DNA of 64,000 nt from Achromobacter arsenitoxydans SY8. GTDB taxonomy: Bacteria > Pseudomonadota > Gammaproteobacteria > Burkholderiales > Burkholderiaceae_B. Both the position numbers and the translations under genes were made by a program. This document shows, in pieces, positions 52,841-63,876 of the stretch (within the stretch, counting starts at the first letter, position 1; each line of letters begins with the position of its first letter). The DNA lies in the NCBI RefSeq assembly GCF_000236785.1, contig NZ_AGUF01000056.1:1-64000 (forward strand), given 5' to 3'. A model generated the notes under the pieces. The model was not told the DNA's origin and searched no databases. It worked only from the letters and a program-made list of their open reading frames with translations.

Positions 52841-55800
52841 ATGGTCAACATGAATCGCCGCCAGTTCTTCAAGGTGACCGGTGCGACGCTGGCAGGCTCC
52901 AGCCTGGCATTGCTGGGGGCAGCCCCGGGCACGGCCATGGCCGAAGTGCGCCAGTTCAAGCTTGCGCGCATGACAGAAACGCGCAACACCTGTCCCTACT
53001 GTTCGGTCGCCTGTGGTTTGCTGATGTACGGCCTGGGCGACGGCTCGAAGAACGCCCGCGCCAGCATCATGCACATCGAGGGCGATCCGGACCATCCCGT
53101 GAACCGCGGCACCCTCTGTCCGAAGGGCGCGGCCCTGATCGACTTCATCCACAGCCCCAACCGCCTCAAGTACCCGGAATACCGGGCGCCCGGGTCGGAC
53201 AAGTGGGTGCGGATGTCGTGGGACGACGCCCTGACCCGCATCACCAAACTCATGAAGGCCGACCGCGACGCCAACTTCGTCGAGAAGACCGCGGACGGCA
53301 AGACCGTCAACCGGTGGCTGACCACCGGCATGCTGGCGGCCTCGGCAAGCAGCAACGAGGTCGGCTACATCACGCACAAGACCGTGCGCAGCATGGGGAT
53401 GCTGGCGTTCGACAACCAAGCCCGTGTCTGACATGGCCCGACGGTGGCAGGTCTTGCCCCGACGTTTGGCCGTGGAGCGATGACGAACCATTGGGTCGAC
53501 ATCAAGAACGCGGACATAGTATTGATCATGGGCGGCAATGCCGCCGAGGCCCACCCGTGCGGGTTCAAATGGGTCACGGAAGCAAAGGCCCATAACAAGG
53601 CGAAGCTGATCGTCGTGGATCCTCGCTTCACGCGCTCGGCATCCGTGGCGGACTTCTACGCGCCCATACGCACCGGCACCGACATCATCTTCCTGGGCGG
53701 CGTCATCAAGTACCTGCTGGATAACGACAAGATCCAGCACGAGTACGTGCGCAACTACACCGACTTTTCCTTCATCGTGCGCGAGGACTTCGCCTTCGAC
53801 GCGGGCCTCTATTCGGGCTACAACGCCGAAAAGCGCACCTACGACAAGGCAAGCTGGGACTACGAGCGCGGCGATGACGGCTACGTCAAGACGGACCCCA
53901 CGCTGCAGCATCCGCGGTCGGTCTACCAACTGCTCAAGAAGCATTACTCGCGCTACACCTCCGAAATGGTGGAACGCGTCTGCGGCACGCCCAAGGACAA
54001 GTTCCTGACGGTGTGCGACATGCTCGCGTCCACGGCCACCACCAACCGCGCGGCCACCATCCTGTACGCGCTGGGCTGGACGCAGCATTCGATCGGATCG
54101 CAGATCATCCGCACCGGCGCCATGGTGCAGCTGCTGCTGGGCAACATCGGCATCGCCGGCGGCGGCATGAACGCGCTGCGGGGACACTCGAACATCCAGG
54201 GCCTGACCGACCTGGGCCTCATGTCGAACCTGCTGCCTGGCTACATGACGCTGCCCAACGAGCCGGAACAGGACTACGGCAAGTACATCGAGACGCGCAC
54301 GCTCAAGCCCTTGCGGCCCAACCAGCTCAGTTACTGGCAGAACTACAACAAGTTCCACGTCAGCCTGATGAAGGCCTGGTGGGGCAATGCCGCCACGGCC
54401 GAGAACAACTGGGCGTTCGATTACCTGCCCAAGCTGGACAAGCTCTACGACATGCTGCAAGTCTACGAGCTCATGGTCCAGGGCAAGATGAACGGCTATC
54501 TTGCGCAGGGCTTCAATCCGCTGGCCGCCGCGCCCAACAAGGCCAAGCTGAACGACGGTTTCGCCAAGCTGAAGTTCCTGGTCATCATGGACCCGCTGGT
54601 CACGGAAACCTCGGAATTCTGGCGCAACGCCGGCGAAGCCAACGACGTGGATCCGTCCAAGATCCAGACCGAGGTCTTCCGCCTGCCCACCACCTGTTTC
54701 GCCGAGGAAGACGGCGCGCTGGTCAATTCCGGACGCTGGCTGCAATGGCACTGGAAGGGCGCCGAACCCCCGGGCGAGGCCAAGAGCGACATCGAAATCA
54801 TGGCGCTCATCTTCACGCGCCTGCGCAAGCTGTACCAGGACGAGGGCGGCAAATATCCCGATCCCATCGTCAACCTGTCGTGGCCCTATTCAAACCCGCA
54901 GAATCCCTCGGCCGAAGAATTGGCCAAGGAATACGCGGGCAGGGCGCTGGTCGATCTGGCCGATCCGAAGGATCCCGCGAAGATCACGCGCAGGGGCGGC
55001 GAACAGCTTGCAGGGTTTGCGGAACTGCGCGACGACGGTTCCACGGCAAGCGGCTGCTGGATCTTCGCCGGGGCCTGGGGCCCCAACGGCAACCTCATGG
55101 CGCGCCGTGACAACAGCGACCCCACCGGAATCGGCCAGACCTTGAACTGGGCCTGGGCGTGGCCGGCCAACCGGCGCATTCTCTACAACCGCGCCTCGTG
55201 CGACCTGGAGGGCAAGCCCTTCGATCCGCGTCGAAAGCTCGTTTCTTGGAACGGCAAGATCTGGGTCGGCGCGGACATCCCCGACTTCAAGGGCGATGAA
55301 AACCCTGCGGGCGGCATGGGGCCGTTCATCATGAACCCGGAGGGCGTGGCGCGCTTCTTTGCGCGGGCGGGCATGGCCGAAGGGCCGTTCCCGGAACACT
55401 ACGAACCCTTCGAGAACCCGCTGGGATACAACCCGCTGCACCCGAAGGCCAAGGGCGTCACCAGCAATCCGGCCGCGCGCATCTTCAAGGATGACCTGGC
55501 CGCGATGGGCACCGTGGAGAACTTCCCGTACGTCGCCACGACCTACCGCCTGACCGAGCACTTCCACTATTGGACCAAGAACGTCCGCATCAATGCCATC
55601 CTGCAGCCCGAGCAGTTCGTCGAGATCGGCGAGGCGCTGGCCAAGGAGCTGGGCATACCCAACGGATCGCGGGTCAAGGTGTCGTCCAACCGCGGCTACA
55701 TCAAGGCGGTGGCCCTGGTCACCAAGCGCCTGCGTCCCCTCACCGTCGAAGGCAAGACGGTGCATCAGGTGGGGATCCCCATTCATTGGGGCTTCGTGGG

Positions 55801-55909
55801 CGTCGCCAGGCCTGGCTTCCTCACCAACACCCTGACGCCATTCGTGGGCGACGGCAATTCCCAGACGCCGGAATTCAAGTCGTTCCTGGTGAAGGTCGAA
55901 AAGGCCTAG
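52841..55909 (+). CDS. fdnG: Selenocysteine-containing formate dehydrogenase-N alpha subunit (UGA read through)
   Basis: A 1,022-aa molybdo-bis-MGD subunit that oxidises formate to CO2 in the periplasm. A Tat signal ([17 protein letters not shown]) is followed by a [4Fe-4S] motif (CPYCSVACG and CPKGAAL). The in-frame TGA at 53429-53431 is residue 197 in the conserved context [19 protein letters not shown], aligning with Sec196 of the Escherichia coli enzyme, with a SECIS hairpin just after. Treating the TGA as a stop would give two artificial genes (52841-53431 and 53444 onwards). The start has AGGAGAGGAG before ATG. It leads fdnGHI-fdhE-selAB and tRNA-Sec. Confidence 0.96.
53429..53470 (+). 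promoter_or_regulatory. Bacterial SECIS element for Sec197 of fdnG
   Basis: After the TGA (53429-53431) an 18-nt spacer leads to an apical hairpin: GGCA (53446-53449), loop GGTCT (53450-53454), TGCC (53455-53458). The 18-nt spacing and the GGUCU apical sequence are the same as in the Escherichia coli formate dehydrogenase SECIS element, recognised by SelB. Confidence 0.88.
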
Positions 55910-55919
55910 GAGAACCGAC

Positions 55920-56819
55920 ATGTCCATGCAATCCCTAGACATCAAGCGGCGCTCCGCCACGACCACGCCGCCGCCGGGCATCCGCGAGCCGGTCACGGGC
56001 TCGGTGGCCAAGCTGATCGACGTCTCCAAGTGCATCGGCTGCAAGGCGTGCCAGAGCGCCTGTATGGAGTGGAACGACCTGCGCGACGAAATCGGCGTCA
56101 ACGTGGGCGTCTACGACAACCCGGCCGACCTGACCGAGCACTCCTGGACCGTCATGCGCTTCTCGGAATTCGAGAATCCCGCCGGCGACCTGGAATGGCT
56201 GATCCGCAAGGACGGCTGCATGCACTGCGAGGACCCGGGCTGCCTCAAGGCCTGTCCGTCGCCCGGCGCTATCGTCCAGTACACCAACGGCATCGTGGAT
56301 TTCCACGAGGAAAACTGCATCGGCTGCGGCTACTGCATCACCGGCTGTCCGTTCGACGTGCCTCGCATTTCCAAGAAGGACCACAAGGCGTACAAGTGCA
56401 CGCTGTGCTCCGACCGCGTGGCCGTCGGGATGGAGCCCGCATGCGTCAAGGCCTGTCCCACGGGCGCCATCGTCTTCGGCACCAAGGACGACATGCACCA
56501 GCATGCCGCCGAACGCATCGACGACCTGAAGTCGCGCGGCTTTGAGCAGGCCGGCTTGTACGACCCGCCGGGCGTGGGCGGCACCCACGTCATGTACGTG
56601 CTGCATCATGCGGACCAGCCGGGGCTCTACCACGGGTTGCCCGCCGACCCGAAGATCAGCCCCATGGTGTCGCTGTGGAAGGGGCTGGCCAAGCCGCTGG
56701 GCCTGGCCGCGATGGCGCTGACCGCGCTGGCGGGCTTCTTCCACTATGCCCGGGTCGGCCGCAACGAAGTCACCGAGGAAGACGAACGCAGGGCCGAAGA
56801 GGAGGTGCGCCATGAGTGA
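55920..56819 (+). CDS. fdnH: Formate dehydrogenase iron-sulfur (beta) subunit
   Basis: A 299-aa electron-transfer subunit with four ferredoxin-like cysteine clusters: [35 protein letters not shown] and CTLC...CVKACPTGA. These hold four [4Fe-4S] centres. A single C-terminal transmembrane helix ([18 protein letters not shown]) anchors it, with a short cytosolic acidic tail. It passes electrons from FdnG to the cytochrome b subunit. It starts 10 bp after fdnG with AGGAGAACC before the ATG, and its stop overlaps the fdnI start. Confidence 0.96.
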   Translation: MSMQSLDIKRRSATTTPPPGIREPVTGSVAKLIDVSKCIGCKACQSACMEWNDLRDEIGVNVGVYDNPADLTEHSWTVMRFSEFENPAGDLEWLIRKDGCMHCEDPGCLKACPSPGAIVQYTNGIVDFHEENCIGCGYCITGCPFDVPRISKKDHKAYKCTLCSDRVAVGMEPACVKACPTGAIVFGTKDDMHQHAAERIDDLKSRGFEQAGLYDPPGVGGTHVMYVLHHADQPGLYHGLPADPKISPMVSLWKGLAKPLGLAAMALTALAGFFHYARVGRNEVTEEDERRAEEEVRHE

Positions 56820-57444
56820 AGACCGTCACTATCGCCGCATCCGGCGCTATACCCCGGGTGAACGAACCAACCACTGGATCATCGCCCTGACGTTCATCCT
56901 GCTTGCGCTCTCCGGACTGGCGATGTTCCACCCGTCCATGTATTGGCTGTCCAACCTGCTCGGGGGCGGGCCCTGGACGCGGATCCTGCATCCGTTCATC
57001 GGGATGGTGATGTTCGTTTGCTTCGCCGTGTTCGCCGGCCACATGTGGCGCCACAACCTTCTGACCAAAGCCGACCGCCAGTGGCTGCGGCAACTCAACG
57101 ACGTGGTCGAGAACCGCGAAGAAAAGCTCCCGGAAGTCGGCAAATACAACGCCGGCCAGAAGCTGCTGTTCTATGTGCTGATCCTGTGCATGCTGGGGCT
57201 GACGGTCAGCGGCATCGTGATATGGCGCGAATATTTCGCGTTCTATTTCCCCATCTGGGTGGTCCGGGCCGCTTCGGTGCTGCACGCGGTTTGTGCGCTG
57301 GTCCTGATTTGCGCGATCATTGTGCATATTTACGCGGCGATCTGGGTAAAGGGCTCGCTGACGGCGATGCTGCGGGGCCATGTCACCGCCGGCTGGGCGT
57401 GGAAGCACCACCGCGCCTGGTTCCGGGAACAGGTGAAAAAGTAG
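56812..57444 (+). CDS. fdnI: Formate dehydrogenase cytochrome b (gamma) subunit
   Basis: A 210-aa diheme cytochrome b with four membrane helices ([72 protein letters not shown]). The conserved start [12 protein letters not shown] and the His residues in the helices are haem ligand candidates. It hands electrons to the quinone pool. It overlaps fdnH by 8 bp, so translation is coupled. Confidence 0.95.
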   Translation: MSEDRHYRRIRRYTPGERTNHWIIALTFILLALSGLAMFHPSMYWLSNLLGGGPWTRILHPFIGMVMFVCFAVFAGHMWRHNLLTKADRQWLRQLNDVVENREEKLPEVGKYNAGQKLLFYVLILCMLGLTVSGIVIWREYFAFYFPIWVVRAASVLHAVCALVLICAIIVHIYAAIWVKGSLTAMLRGHVTAGWAWKHHRAWFREQVKK

Positions 57445-57533
57445 TCCGCAAATCCTGCCCGCCCTGTAGTGATCGCACGGCTGCTATCCTCTTTCCGAGG
57501 CTGGCAGCCGTGTTTGTTTCTCTGGAGACGAAA

Positions 57534-58466
57534 TTGCAGCGAATTCTTCCGCGCGGCGAAATCGAAGCGCTAGACCACAACGCCATTCCCCGCGTCGCCT
57601 TGCCGGACCGCCAGGCGGTCTTTGCCGCGCGGGCCGCGCGCCTGCGCACGCTGGCGGATGGCAATCCCGTTGCCGACTACCTGCTCCTGATGGCCAATCT
57701 GGTCGACGCCCAGCAGCGCGCCCTGGCGGATTGCGAGGCGCCGCAAGCGTCCGAAGACCGCATTGCCCTGGCCCAGGCGCATGGCATGCCGCCGCTGCAG
57801 GCCGTGGGCTGGCCGCGCGACGCGCTGTGGCGCCGCATCCTGGGCCAGCTTGTGGACGACGTGTCGCGCGCCCAGGGGGTGCCCGCCGAGGCCGTCGAGG
57901 TCTGCGCCGCGCTGCGCCGCGCGCTGGACCAGAACCCCGAATCCCTGGAAGACCTGGCCGAAGCCGTGCTGTCCGAACAGGACCAGGGCGTGGACAGCGC
58001 CGCCGCGCCCTTCGTCATGGCGGCCCTGCAGGTTTACTGGACGGACCTGGCCAGCCGCTTCGATCCCAGGCAGCTTCCCGTCGCCAGTCCGTTCGGCGTG
58101 TGCCCCGTCTGCGGCAGCCTGCCGGTCGCCAGCGTCGTGCGCGTGGGCGGCCAGTTCGAAGGCTACCGCTACCTCTGCTGCAGCCTCTGTTCGACCCAAT
58201 GGCACATGGTGCGCGTGAAGTGTTCGCATTGCGAGGACGTGGAGCAGGTCGCCTACCAGGCCATCGAGGGGCGCTCGCCCGCCATCAAGGCGGAAACCTG
58301 CGACCGCTGCCACACCTACCGCAAGATCTTCTACCAGGACAAGGACTTGTACGTGGAGCCGGTGGCGGATGACCTGGCCAGCCTGATGCTCGACGTGCTG
58401 GTGGGCGAGGCGGGCTATTCGCGCTCCAGCGGCAATCCGCTGCTGTGGCACGGCGACCAGGACTAG
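57534..58466 (+). CDS. fdhE: Formate dehydrogenase accessory protein FdhE
   Basis: A 310-aa cytosolic rubredoxin-like protein needed for maturation of Tat-exported formate dehydrogenases. The C-terminal half has paired CxxC motifs: [21 protein letters not shown] and CDRCHTY. The conserved tail [21 protein letters not shown] matches FdhE. The likely start is TTG at 57534, preceded by GGAGA; a GTG at 57510 is also in frame. The apparent open frame runs back into fdnI but that part is not FdhE-like. It lies 89 bp after fdnI. Confidence 0.93.
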   Translation: MQRILPRGEIEALDHNAIPRVALPDRQAVFAARAARLRTLADGNPVADYLLLMANLVDAQQRALADCEAPQASEDRIALAQAHGMPPLQAVGWPRDALWRRILGQLVDDVSRAQGVPAEAVEVCAALRRALDQNPESLEDLAEAVLSEQDQGVDSAAAPFVMAALQVYWTDLASRFDPRQLPVASPFGVCPVCGSLPVASVVRVGGQFEGYRYLCCSLCSTQWHMVRVKCSHCEDVEQVAYQAIEGRSPAIKAETCDRCHTYRKIFYQDKDLYVEPVADDLASLMLDVLVGEAGYSRSSGNPLLWHGDQD

Positions 58467-58515
58467 GGCCGGCCAGCCCCAGGCTGTTGGCCCCTACGTT
58501 GATTACGGAGTTTGC

Positions 58516-59946
58516 ATGGCTGATCACCCGTCCGGCACCGGCGCGGCCGCCGCATCCGACATTCCTTCGCTGGACCGTCTGCTGAACGCCGAAGCGCTGC
58601 GGCCGGCGCTCGATGCCCATGGGCGCACCCAGGTGGTCGCAGCCCTGCGCCGCGATCTCGACGCGCTGCGGCGGCGAGCGCTGGATGGCGGACTGGCGCG
58701 CAGCGAACTGGACGCCGCCGCGGTGGCGGCGCGCACGTCGGCGGCGCTCGACCAGGCCGCCCAGCCGCGCCTGCGCGCCGTCTACAACCTGACGGGCACG
58801 GTGCTTCATACCAACCTGGGCCGGGCCCTGCTGCCGGACGAAGCCGTCGCGTCGGTGCTGCGCGCGCTGACGTCGCCCGCCAACCTGGAGTTCGACCTGG
58901 ATACCGGCGGCCGCGGCGATCGCGACGACCTGATCGACGACTTGCTGTGCGAGCTGACCGGCGCCGAGGCCGCCACGGTGGTAAACAACAACGCCGCCGC
59001 CGTGCTGCTGATGCTCAATGCGCTGGCGGACCGCCGCGAGGTGGTGGTGTCGCGCGGCGAGTTGGTCGAGATCGGCGGCGCGTTCCGTATCCCGGACATC
59101 ATGAAGCGCGCGGGCGCCAAGCTCGTCGAAATCGGCACCACCAACCGCACGCACGCGGCCGACTATGAAACCGCCATCGGGCCGCGCACGGCGATGCTGA
59201 TGAAGGTGCATTGCAGCAACTACGCGGTGACGGGCTTCACCAAGAGCGTGGGCATTGCCGATGTGGCGGCGCTGGCGCATGCGCGGGGCCTGCCGGCCAC
59301 GGTGGACCTGGGCAGCGGCACGCTGGTGGACCTGACGCAGTTCGGCCTGCCCAAGGAAGACACCGTGCGCGAGACCATCGCCGCGGGCGCCGACCTGGTC
59401 ACGTTCAGCGGGGACAAGCTGCTGGGCGGGCCCCAGGCCGGCCTGCTGGTGGGTCGGGCCGACCTGATCCGCAAGATCAAGAAGAATCCGCTCAAGCGCG
59501 CATTGCGCGTGGGCAAGTTGACGCTGGCTGCGCTGGAGCCCGTGCTGAGCCTGTACCGCGCGCCCGAGTTCCTGGCCGAGCGGCTGACGACGCTGCGGCT
59601 GCTGACCCGTCCGCTGCGCGACATCCAGCCGCAGGCCGAACGGCTGCGCGGCGCGCTGGCGCATGCGGCTGGCCCGGGCTATGCGGTGGAGGCGGTGCCT
59701 ATGTTCAGCCAGATCGGCAGCGGCGCCTTGCCCGTCGACCAACTGCCCAGCTATGGACTGGCGGTGCGCTATGCGGGCAGCGGACGTCCCGGGCGTCATC
59801 TGGACAAACTCGAGACGCTGCTGCGGCGGCTGCCGGTGCCGGTGATCGGCCGCATCGCGGACGATGCGCTGTGGCTGGACCTGCGCTGCCTGGAGGCGCG
59901 CGACGAGGCGGCCTTCGCCGGGCAACTGGCGGAGCCCCTGGCATGA
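58516..59946 (+). CDS. selA: L-seryl-tRNA(Sec) selenium transferase
   Basis: A 476-aa PLP enzyme that converts seryl-tRNA(Sec) to selenocysteyl-tRNA(Sec) with selenophosphate. The PLP lysine is Lys301 in [16 protein letters not shown]. Other landmarks are [45 protein letters not shown] and [11 protein letters not shown]. Length is normal. An ACGGAG Shine-Dalgarno precedes the ATG. It overlaps selB (ATGA). Confidence 0.97.
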   Translation: MADHPSGTGAAAASDIPSLDRLLNAEALRPALDAHGRTQVVAALRRDLDALRRRALDGGLARSELDAAAVAARTSAALDQAAQPRLRAVYNLTGTVLHTNLGRALLPDEAVASVLRALTSPANLEFDLDTGGRGDRDDLIDDLLCELTGAEAATVVNNNAAAVLLMLNALADRREVVVSRGELVEIGGAFRIPDIMKRAGAKLVEIGTTNRTHAADYETAIGPRTAMLMKVHCSNYAVTGFTKSVGIADVAALAHARGLPATVDLGSGTLVDLTQFGLPKEDTVRETIAAGADLVTFSGDKLLGGPQAGLLVGRADLIRKIKKNPLKRALRVGKLTLAALEPVLSLYRAPEFLAERLTTLRLLTRPLRDIQPQAERLRGALAHAAGPGYAVEAVPMFSQIGSGALPVDQLPSYGLAVRYAGSGRPGRHLDKLETLLRRLPVPVIGRIADDALWLDLRCLEARDEAAFAGQLAEPLA

Positions 59947-61889
59947 TCATCGGCACGGCCGGCCATATCGACCACGGCAAGACCACGTTGGTGCGCGCCC
60001 TGACGGGCGTGGACACCGACCGGCTCAAGGAAGAGAAGGCGCGCGGCATTTCCATTGAACTGGGCTACGCCTATACGCCGCTTGCCAATGGCGACGTGCT
60101 GGGCTTCATCGACGTCCCCGGCCATGAAAAGCTGGTGCACACGATGGCGGCCGGCGCCAGCGGCATTGACTTCGGGCTGCTGGTGGTGGCGGCGGACGAC
60201 GGCGTCATGCCGCAGACCCGCGAGCACCTGGCGATCCTGGCCATGCTGGGCGTGGCGCGGGGCGCGGTGGCGCTGACCAAGGCCGACCGCGCGGAGGCCG
60301 CGCAGCTGGCGGCCGTGCGCGGCGAGATCGCGGCGCTGGCGGCGGGCACGTTCCTGGAAGACGCGCCGGTGTTCGCCACAAGCGCATCGCAGGCTGGCGA
60401 CGCGGGCGTCGCGGAACTGAAAACCTGGCTGCACGAGCAGGCCCAGGCGCTGGCGCGGCGCGACGCGACGGGTCTGTTCAGGCTGGCGGTGGACCGCGTG
60501 TTCACGCTGACAGGCCACGGAACGGTGGTGACCGGCACGGCGCACGCCGGGCGGGTCCGCGCCGGGGACGACGCCGCCGATCTGCGGCTGATGCCCGCCG
60601 GCACGCGGGTGCGGGTGCGCGGCATCCATGCGCAGAACCAGCCCAGCGAGACGGGCGCGGCCGGGCAGCGCTGCGCGCTGAACCTGGCGGGCATCGACAA
60701 GGACGCAATCGCGCGCGGCGACTGGATCGCGGATGCGCGCTGCTTTCTGCCGTCGCGGCACGTGGATGTGGCGCTGACCCTGCTGCCCTCCGCCGACGCT
60801 CCGGTGCGCGCGTGGGCGCCGCTGCATGTGCACATCGGCGCGGCGCGCCATGTGGCGCACGTGGTGCCGATCAGCGCCGAATCCCTGGCGCCCGGGCAGT
60901 CGGGCTGGGCGCAGCTGGTGTTCGACGAACCCATCTGCGCAATGCCGGGCGACCGCTACATCGTGCGCAATGCGCAGGCGACGCGCACGGTGGGCGGCGG
61001 GCGGGTGCTGGACCCGAACGCGCCCGACCGCAAGCGGCGCGCGGCGTCGCGCCTGCAGGGCTTGCAGGCGCTGTCCGACATGCTGGACGGCGGCGGACTG
61101 CGTCCCGTGCTGGAGCACGCCGCGCTGGGCCTGGACGAGGCGGCCCTGCAGCGCCTGACGGGCAGGCCGGTGAGCGAGATCGCCGCGCCCGACGGGGCGT
61201 TGTGGATCGAAGCGCGCAACGTCCAGGCGCCGCGCACGCTGATCCTGGCCGCGCAATGGGATGCGCTGCGCGCACGCGTGGAGCAGGCCCTGGCCGCCTT
61301 TCACCAGGGCGCGCCGGACGAACCCGGGCCGGACAGCGCGCGGCTGCGCCGGATGGCGCTGCCTGCCGTACCGGATGCGCTCTGGACGTCGGTACTGCAT
61401 CAGCTGCAGCAGGATGGCCGGATTGCGCGCAATGGTCCCTGGCTGCATCTGCCGTCGCACACATCGACGCTGGCGGATGCGGAGTCGAAGCTGGCGGCTC
61501 GGCTGCTGCCGCTGCTGGAGCAGGGGGCATTCGATCCGCCGTGGGTGCGGGATCTGGCGCGGGCGCAGGGCGAACCCGAGGACGCGGTGCGCCAGTTGCT
61601 GCGCAAGCTGTTGCGGCGCGGAGACGTGGCCCAGGTTGTGAAAGACCTGTTCTATCACCGGGATCAGGTGCGCGCGCTGGCGGCGTTGGCCGCGGACCTG
61701 GCGGCGCGTCCCGAGGGCCTGAATGCGGCCGTGTTCCGGGATGCGACGGGGCTGGGGCGCAAGCGGGCGATCCAGATCCTGGAGTTCTTCGACCGGGTGG
61801 GCTATACGCGGCGGGTGCGCGATGCGCATGTGCTGCGTGCCGAAAGCGCCTATGCGGCGATGCAGCGGCCCGCCGAGCCAGTATCATAG
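59943..61889 (+). CDS. selB: Selenocysteine-specific elongation factor SelB
   Basis: A 648-aa translation GTPase that delivers Sec-tRNA to UGA codons by binding the SECIS hairpin. It has GTP motifs [31 protein letters not shown] and [11 protein letters not shown]-Tu-like domains, and a C-terminal set of winged-helix repeats (about 440-648, for example [19 protein letters not shown]) that bind the SECIS RNA. It overlaps selA by 4 bp and ends 12 bp before tRNA-Sec. The start [13 protein letters not shown] is unambiguous. Confidence 0.97.
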   Translation: MIIGTAGHIDHGKTTLVRALTGVDTDRLKEEKARGISIELGYAYTPLANGDVLGFIDVPGHEKLVHTMAAGASGIDFGLLVVAADDGVMPQTREHLAILAMLGVARGAVALTKADRAEAAQLAAVRGEIAALAAGTFLEDAPVFATSASQAGDAGVAELKTWLHEQAQALARRDATGLFRLAVDRVFTLTGHGTVVTGTAHAGRVRAGDDAADLRLMPAGTRVRVRGIHAQNQPSETGAAGQRCALNLAGIDKDAIARGDWIADARCFLPSRHVDVALTLLPSADAPVRAWAPLHVHIGAARHVAHVVPISAESLAPGQSGWAQLVFDEPICAMPGDRYIVRNAQATRTVGGGRVLDPNAPDRKRRAASRLQGLQALSDMLDGGGLRPVLEHAALGLDEAALQRLTGRPVSEIAAPDGALWIEARNVQAPRTLILAAQWDALRARVEQALAAFHQGAPDEPGPDSARLRRMALPAVPDALWTSVLHQLQQDGRIARNGPWLHLPSHTSTLADAESKLAARLLPLLEQGAFDPPWVRDLARAQGEPEDAVRQLLRKLLRRGDVAQVVKDLFYHRDQVRALAALAADLAARPEGLNAAVFRDATGLGRKRAIQILEFFDRVGYTRRVRDAHVLRAESAYAAMQRPAEPVS

Positions 61890-61901
61890 GCGGGCCGTCA
61901 C

Positions 61902-61997
61902 GGAAGGCATTCGTGCCCGGCGGCACGGCCGGGCTTCAAACCCGGTTGGGGGCGTCAGACGTTCCCAGGTAGGTTCGACTCCTGCTGCCTTCCGCCA
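61902..61997 (+). tRNA. selC: tRNA-Sec (anticodon TCA)
   Basis: A 96-nt tRNA including the encoded CCA end (61995-61997). The 8-bp acceptor stem is GGAAGGCA/TGCCTTCC, and the anticodon stem CCGGG (61929-61933)/CCCGG (61941-61945) closes the loop CTTCAAA with anticodon TCA at 61936-61938. A long variable arm (TTGGGGGCGTCAGACGTTCCC region) and T-loop GGTTCGACTCC follow. It closely resembles the Escherichia coli selC and reads UGA for selenocysteine. It lies directly after selB. Confidence 0.97.
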
Positions 61998-62073
61998 AGT
62001 TCTTTTGGAATGCGATGGGCCTTGCTTGAAGCCCGGTCAGTCACCGGCTCGCCAGCCACTGCCCCCGCCCGCA

Positions 62074-62613
62074 TCAACTGCGCAACATGCGCGTCACGAC
62101 CCCGCCCACGGCATTCGACTTCCAGTCCAGTTCGCCCAGGTGCCAGTACCTGATCGTCCCGCCTCGATCCACCAGGTAATTGGCGGGCAGCCCCACCGCT
62201 TCCCATTTTTTCGACACGGCGCTGTTGCGGTCGTGCAGAACCGTGCCGGCCACGGGCCATTTCTTCAGAAAGGCCGAGATCTTGGCCTGCGATTCGCCGA
62301 CGTTCACCGCGACCAGGCGCAGGCCTTCTTCGCGGTGGCGCTTGGCCATGGTGGACATGATGGGGATCTCGTCGCGGCAAGGGTCGCACCAGGTGGCCCA
62401 GAAGCTGACGATGACGACGTTGCCGCGCCAGGCCGAGAGCTTCAGTTCGCGGCCGGACAAATCGGGCAGCACCAGGGGCGGCGTGGGGCCGGTCCAGGGA
62501 GCCCAGTCGGGGCCGGTGGCGGTCTTGAGGGCGGAGTCGCTGGCAGCCCGGGCCCAAAGGGGCAGGGCCGCCAGCGACAGGCCGGATTGCAGAAGGCGGC
62601 GGCGGCTGATCAA
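62074..62613 (-). CDS. TlpA/ResA-like thiol-disulfide oxidoreductase
   Basis: A 179-aa periplasmic thioredoxin-fold protein. An RRRLLQSGLSLAALPLWARA signal (Tat-like) is followed by the Trx domain with the active site ATWCDPCRDEIP. It has LVLPDLSGRELKLSAWRGNVV and VGLPANYLVDRGGTIRYWHLG, the cis-Pro region. The likely start is TTG at 62613 with AGGGA 6 nt before it; the frame is open well upstream. It is 23 bp downstream of the transglutaminase-like gene on the same strand and probably cotranscribed. No specific partner (cytochrome maturation or other) is evident nearby. Confidence 0.85.
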   Translation of the reverse strand: MISRRRLLQSGLSLAALPLWARAASDSALKTATGPDWAPWTGPTPPLVLPDLSGRELKLSAWRGNVVIVSFWATWCDPCRDEIPIMSTMAKRHREEGLRLVAVNVGESQAKISAFLKKWPVAGTVLHDRNSAVSKKWEAVGLPANYLVDRGGTIRYWHLGELDWKSNAVGGVVTRMLRS

Positions 62614-62636
62614 GGCGTGTCCCTGCGCGGATGGGT

Positions 62637-63737
62637 TCAGATGGCGATGGGTTTGGCTGCGATGGTGTAGCTGAAGCCGTCGGGGTCCAGGCTGTCCAGG
62701 CGGCCGTCCGCGGTTTCGCCGTTGGGGTACATCAGGAAGGGCACGGGATCGTGCGCGGACCCGGGCAGGGCGACGTCGTGGCCGTGGTTGTAGGCGACCC
62801 AGTTCATTTCCCACGCGCCGAACAGCATGACGCGCGCGGCGCGCACCTTGGCGTCGGTCAGGGGCAATTCGCCGGGCGGCTCTTCCAGCATGACCTTGCG
62901 CACGTCGGCAGGGTCCACCGGAACCCAGCCGTAGCCCGCCGCGTAGAACTCGGCGCGGCAGTGCTGGGCGCGGGTGACGTCGCCAGCCTTGCCCAGGCTC
63001 TTGTAGCCCAGTTCGGAGTTGGCGACGCGCAGGCCGTAGGCGTCGCGCGCCGGAATGCCGGCCGCGCGCGCCAGCGCCACGAACAGCGCATTGATGTCGG
63101 CGCACTTGCCGTTCAGGTCGTTGGCGGTGAGCATGTAGCGCACATCGCCGACGCCGCAGCCGCGGGTAGACGCGGTTCGACAGGTTTTTTCCACGACCCA
63201 GTCGTAGATGGCCCGGGCGCGCGCCAGGTCGCCCTGATGGCCGCGCGTGATCTGGTCAGCGGTGGTCTTGACGATGCCGTCGGTGGGCAGCAGCGCGGTG
63301 GGCTTGATGAACTCGCGCAGCGCGGCGGGGCTTTCGCGTCCGGCGTCGGCGGGCGGCGGCTGCGTCAGGTCCACGCGGCGGTTGCGGGTCTGGAAGCGGC
63401 TGGTGATCGTGACGCTGCGCGGCGCCTGCGCGTCGGGCCATTGCACCGCCAGCATCTGCACGTCGTAGCCAGGCGCCTGCGTCAGTTGCGCAGTGCCGCC
63501 GCCGCTGACCTGCCAGGTGTTCTGGACGCCGCGCTGGTAGGTCGTGTCGGTGGCGTAGGGCACGGGCAGCCAGAGGCGGGTGTGGGCGCCGGGGTCCTTG
63601 ACGTTGACGGTGGTGGTCAGTTCGAAGCCGCGCCACGCGGTGGTGACGGGGGTCTGCTGGGCGCGCGCAACTTGAGGCAGCGCGGCAGTGGCGGCGCACA
63701 GGGCGCCTGAGAAACGGAGAAAGTGTCGGCGATCCAT
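62637..63737 (-). CDS. Exported transglutaminase-like (cysteine peptidase fold) protein
   Basis: A 366-aa protein with a Tat-type leader (MDRRHFLRFSGALCAATAALP...ARAQ). A transglutaminase-like domain follows at about 190-290: the Cys in NGKCADINALFVALARAAGIPAR, His in AQHCRAEFYAAGYGWVPVDPAD, and Asp in VPVDPAD form the expected catalytic triad. The N-terminal part is beta-rich. The role is probably proteolysis or crosslinking in the periplasm; the substrate is unknown. The ATG at 63737 is set by the signal peptide. It is divergent from selD. Confidence 0.85.
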   Translation of the reverse strand: MDRRHFLRFSGALCAATAALPQVARAQQTPVTTAWRGFELTTTVNVKDPGAHTRLWLPVPYATDTTYQRGVQNTWQVSGGGTAQLTQAPGYDVQMLAVQWPDAQAPRSVTITSRFQTRNRRVDLTQPPPADAGRESPAALREFIKPTALLPTDGIVKTTADQITRGHQGDLARARAIYDWVVEKTCRTASTRGCGVGDVRYMLTANDLNGKCADINALFVALARAAGIPARDAYGLRVANSELGYKSLGKAGDVTRAQHCRAEFYAAGYGWVPVDPADVRKVMLEEPPGELPLTDAKVRAARVMLFGAWEMNWVAYNHGHDVALPGSAHDPVPFLMYPNGETADGRLDSLDPDGFSYTIAAKPIAI

Positions 63738-63876
63738 ATAGCCCCCACGCACGGTGAAGTTTGGCTGTCGGTGCGCCCGTGGCCGGGCGGCCGTCCGTTG
63801 CTGCATGCTGCGGTTCATCATAGGGCCAATCGCGGGGGCGGTGCTATCCTTTTTCCACTGACTCACGGAGACTGAG

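Noticed and set aside
53400-53470. Premature stop or frameshift splitting the formate dehydrogenase alpha gene
   Set aside because: The TGA stands in the conserved selenocysteine context with a SECIS hairpin, and selA, selB and tRNA-Sec are adjacent.
61902-61997. tRNA-Sec as an integration site for a genomic island
   Set aside because: No integrase gene and no direct repeat of the tRNA 3' end were noticed within the window.
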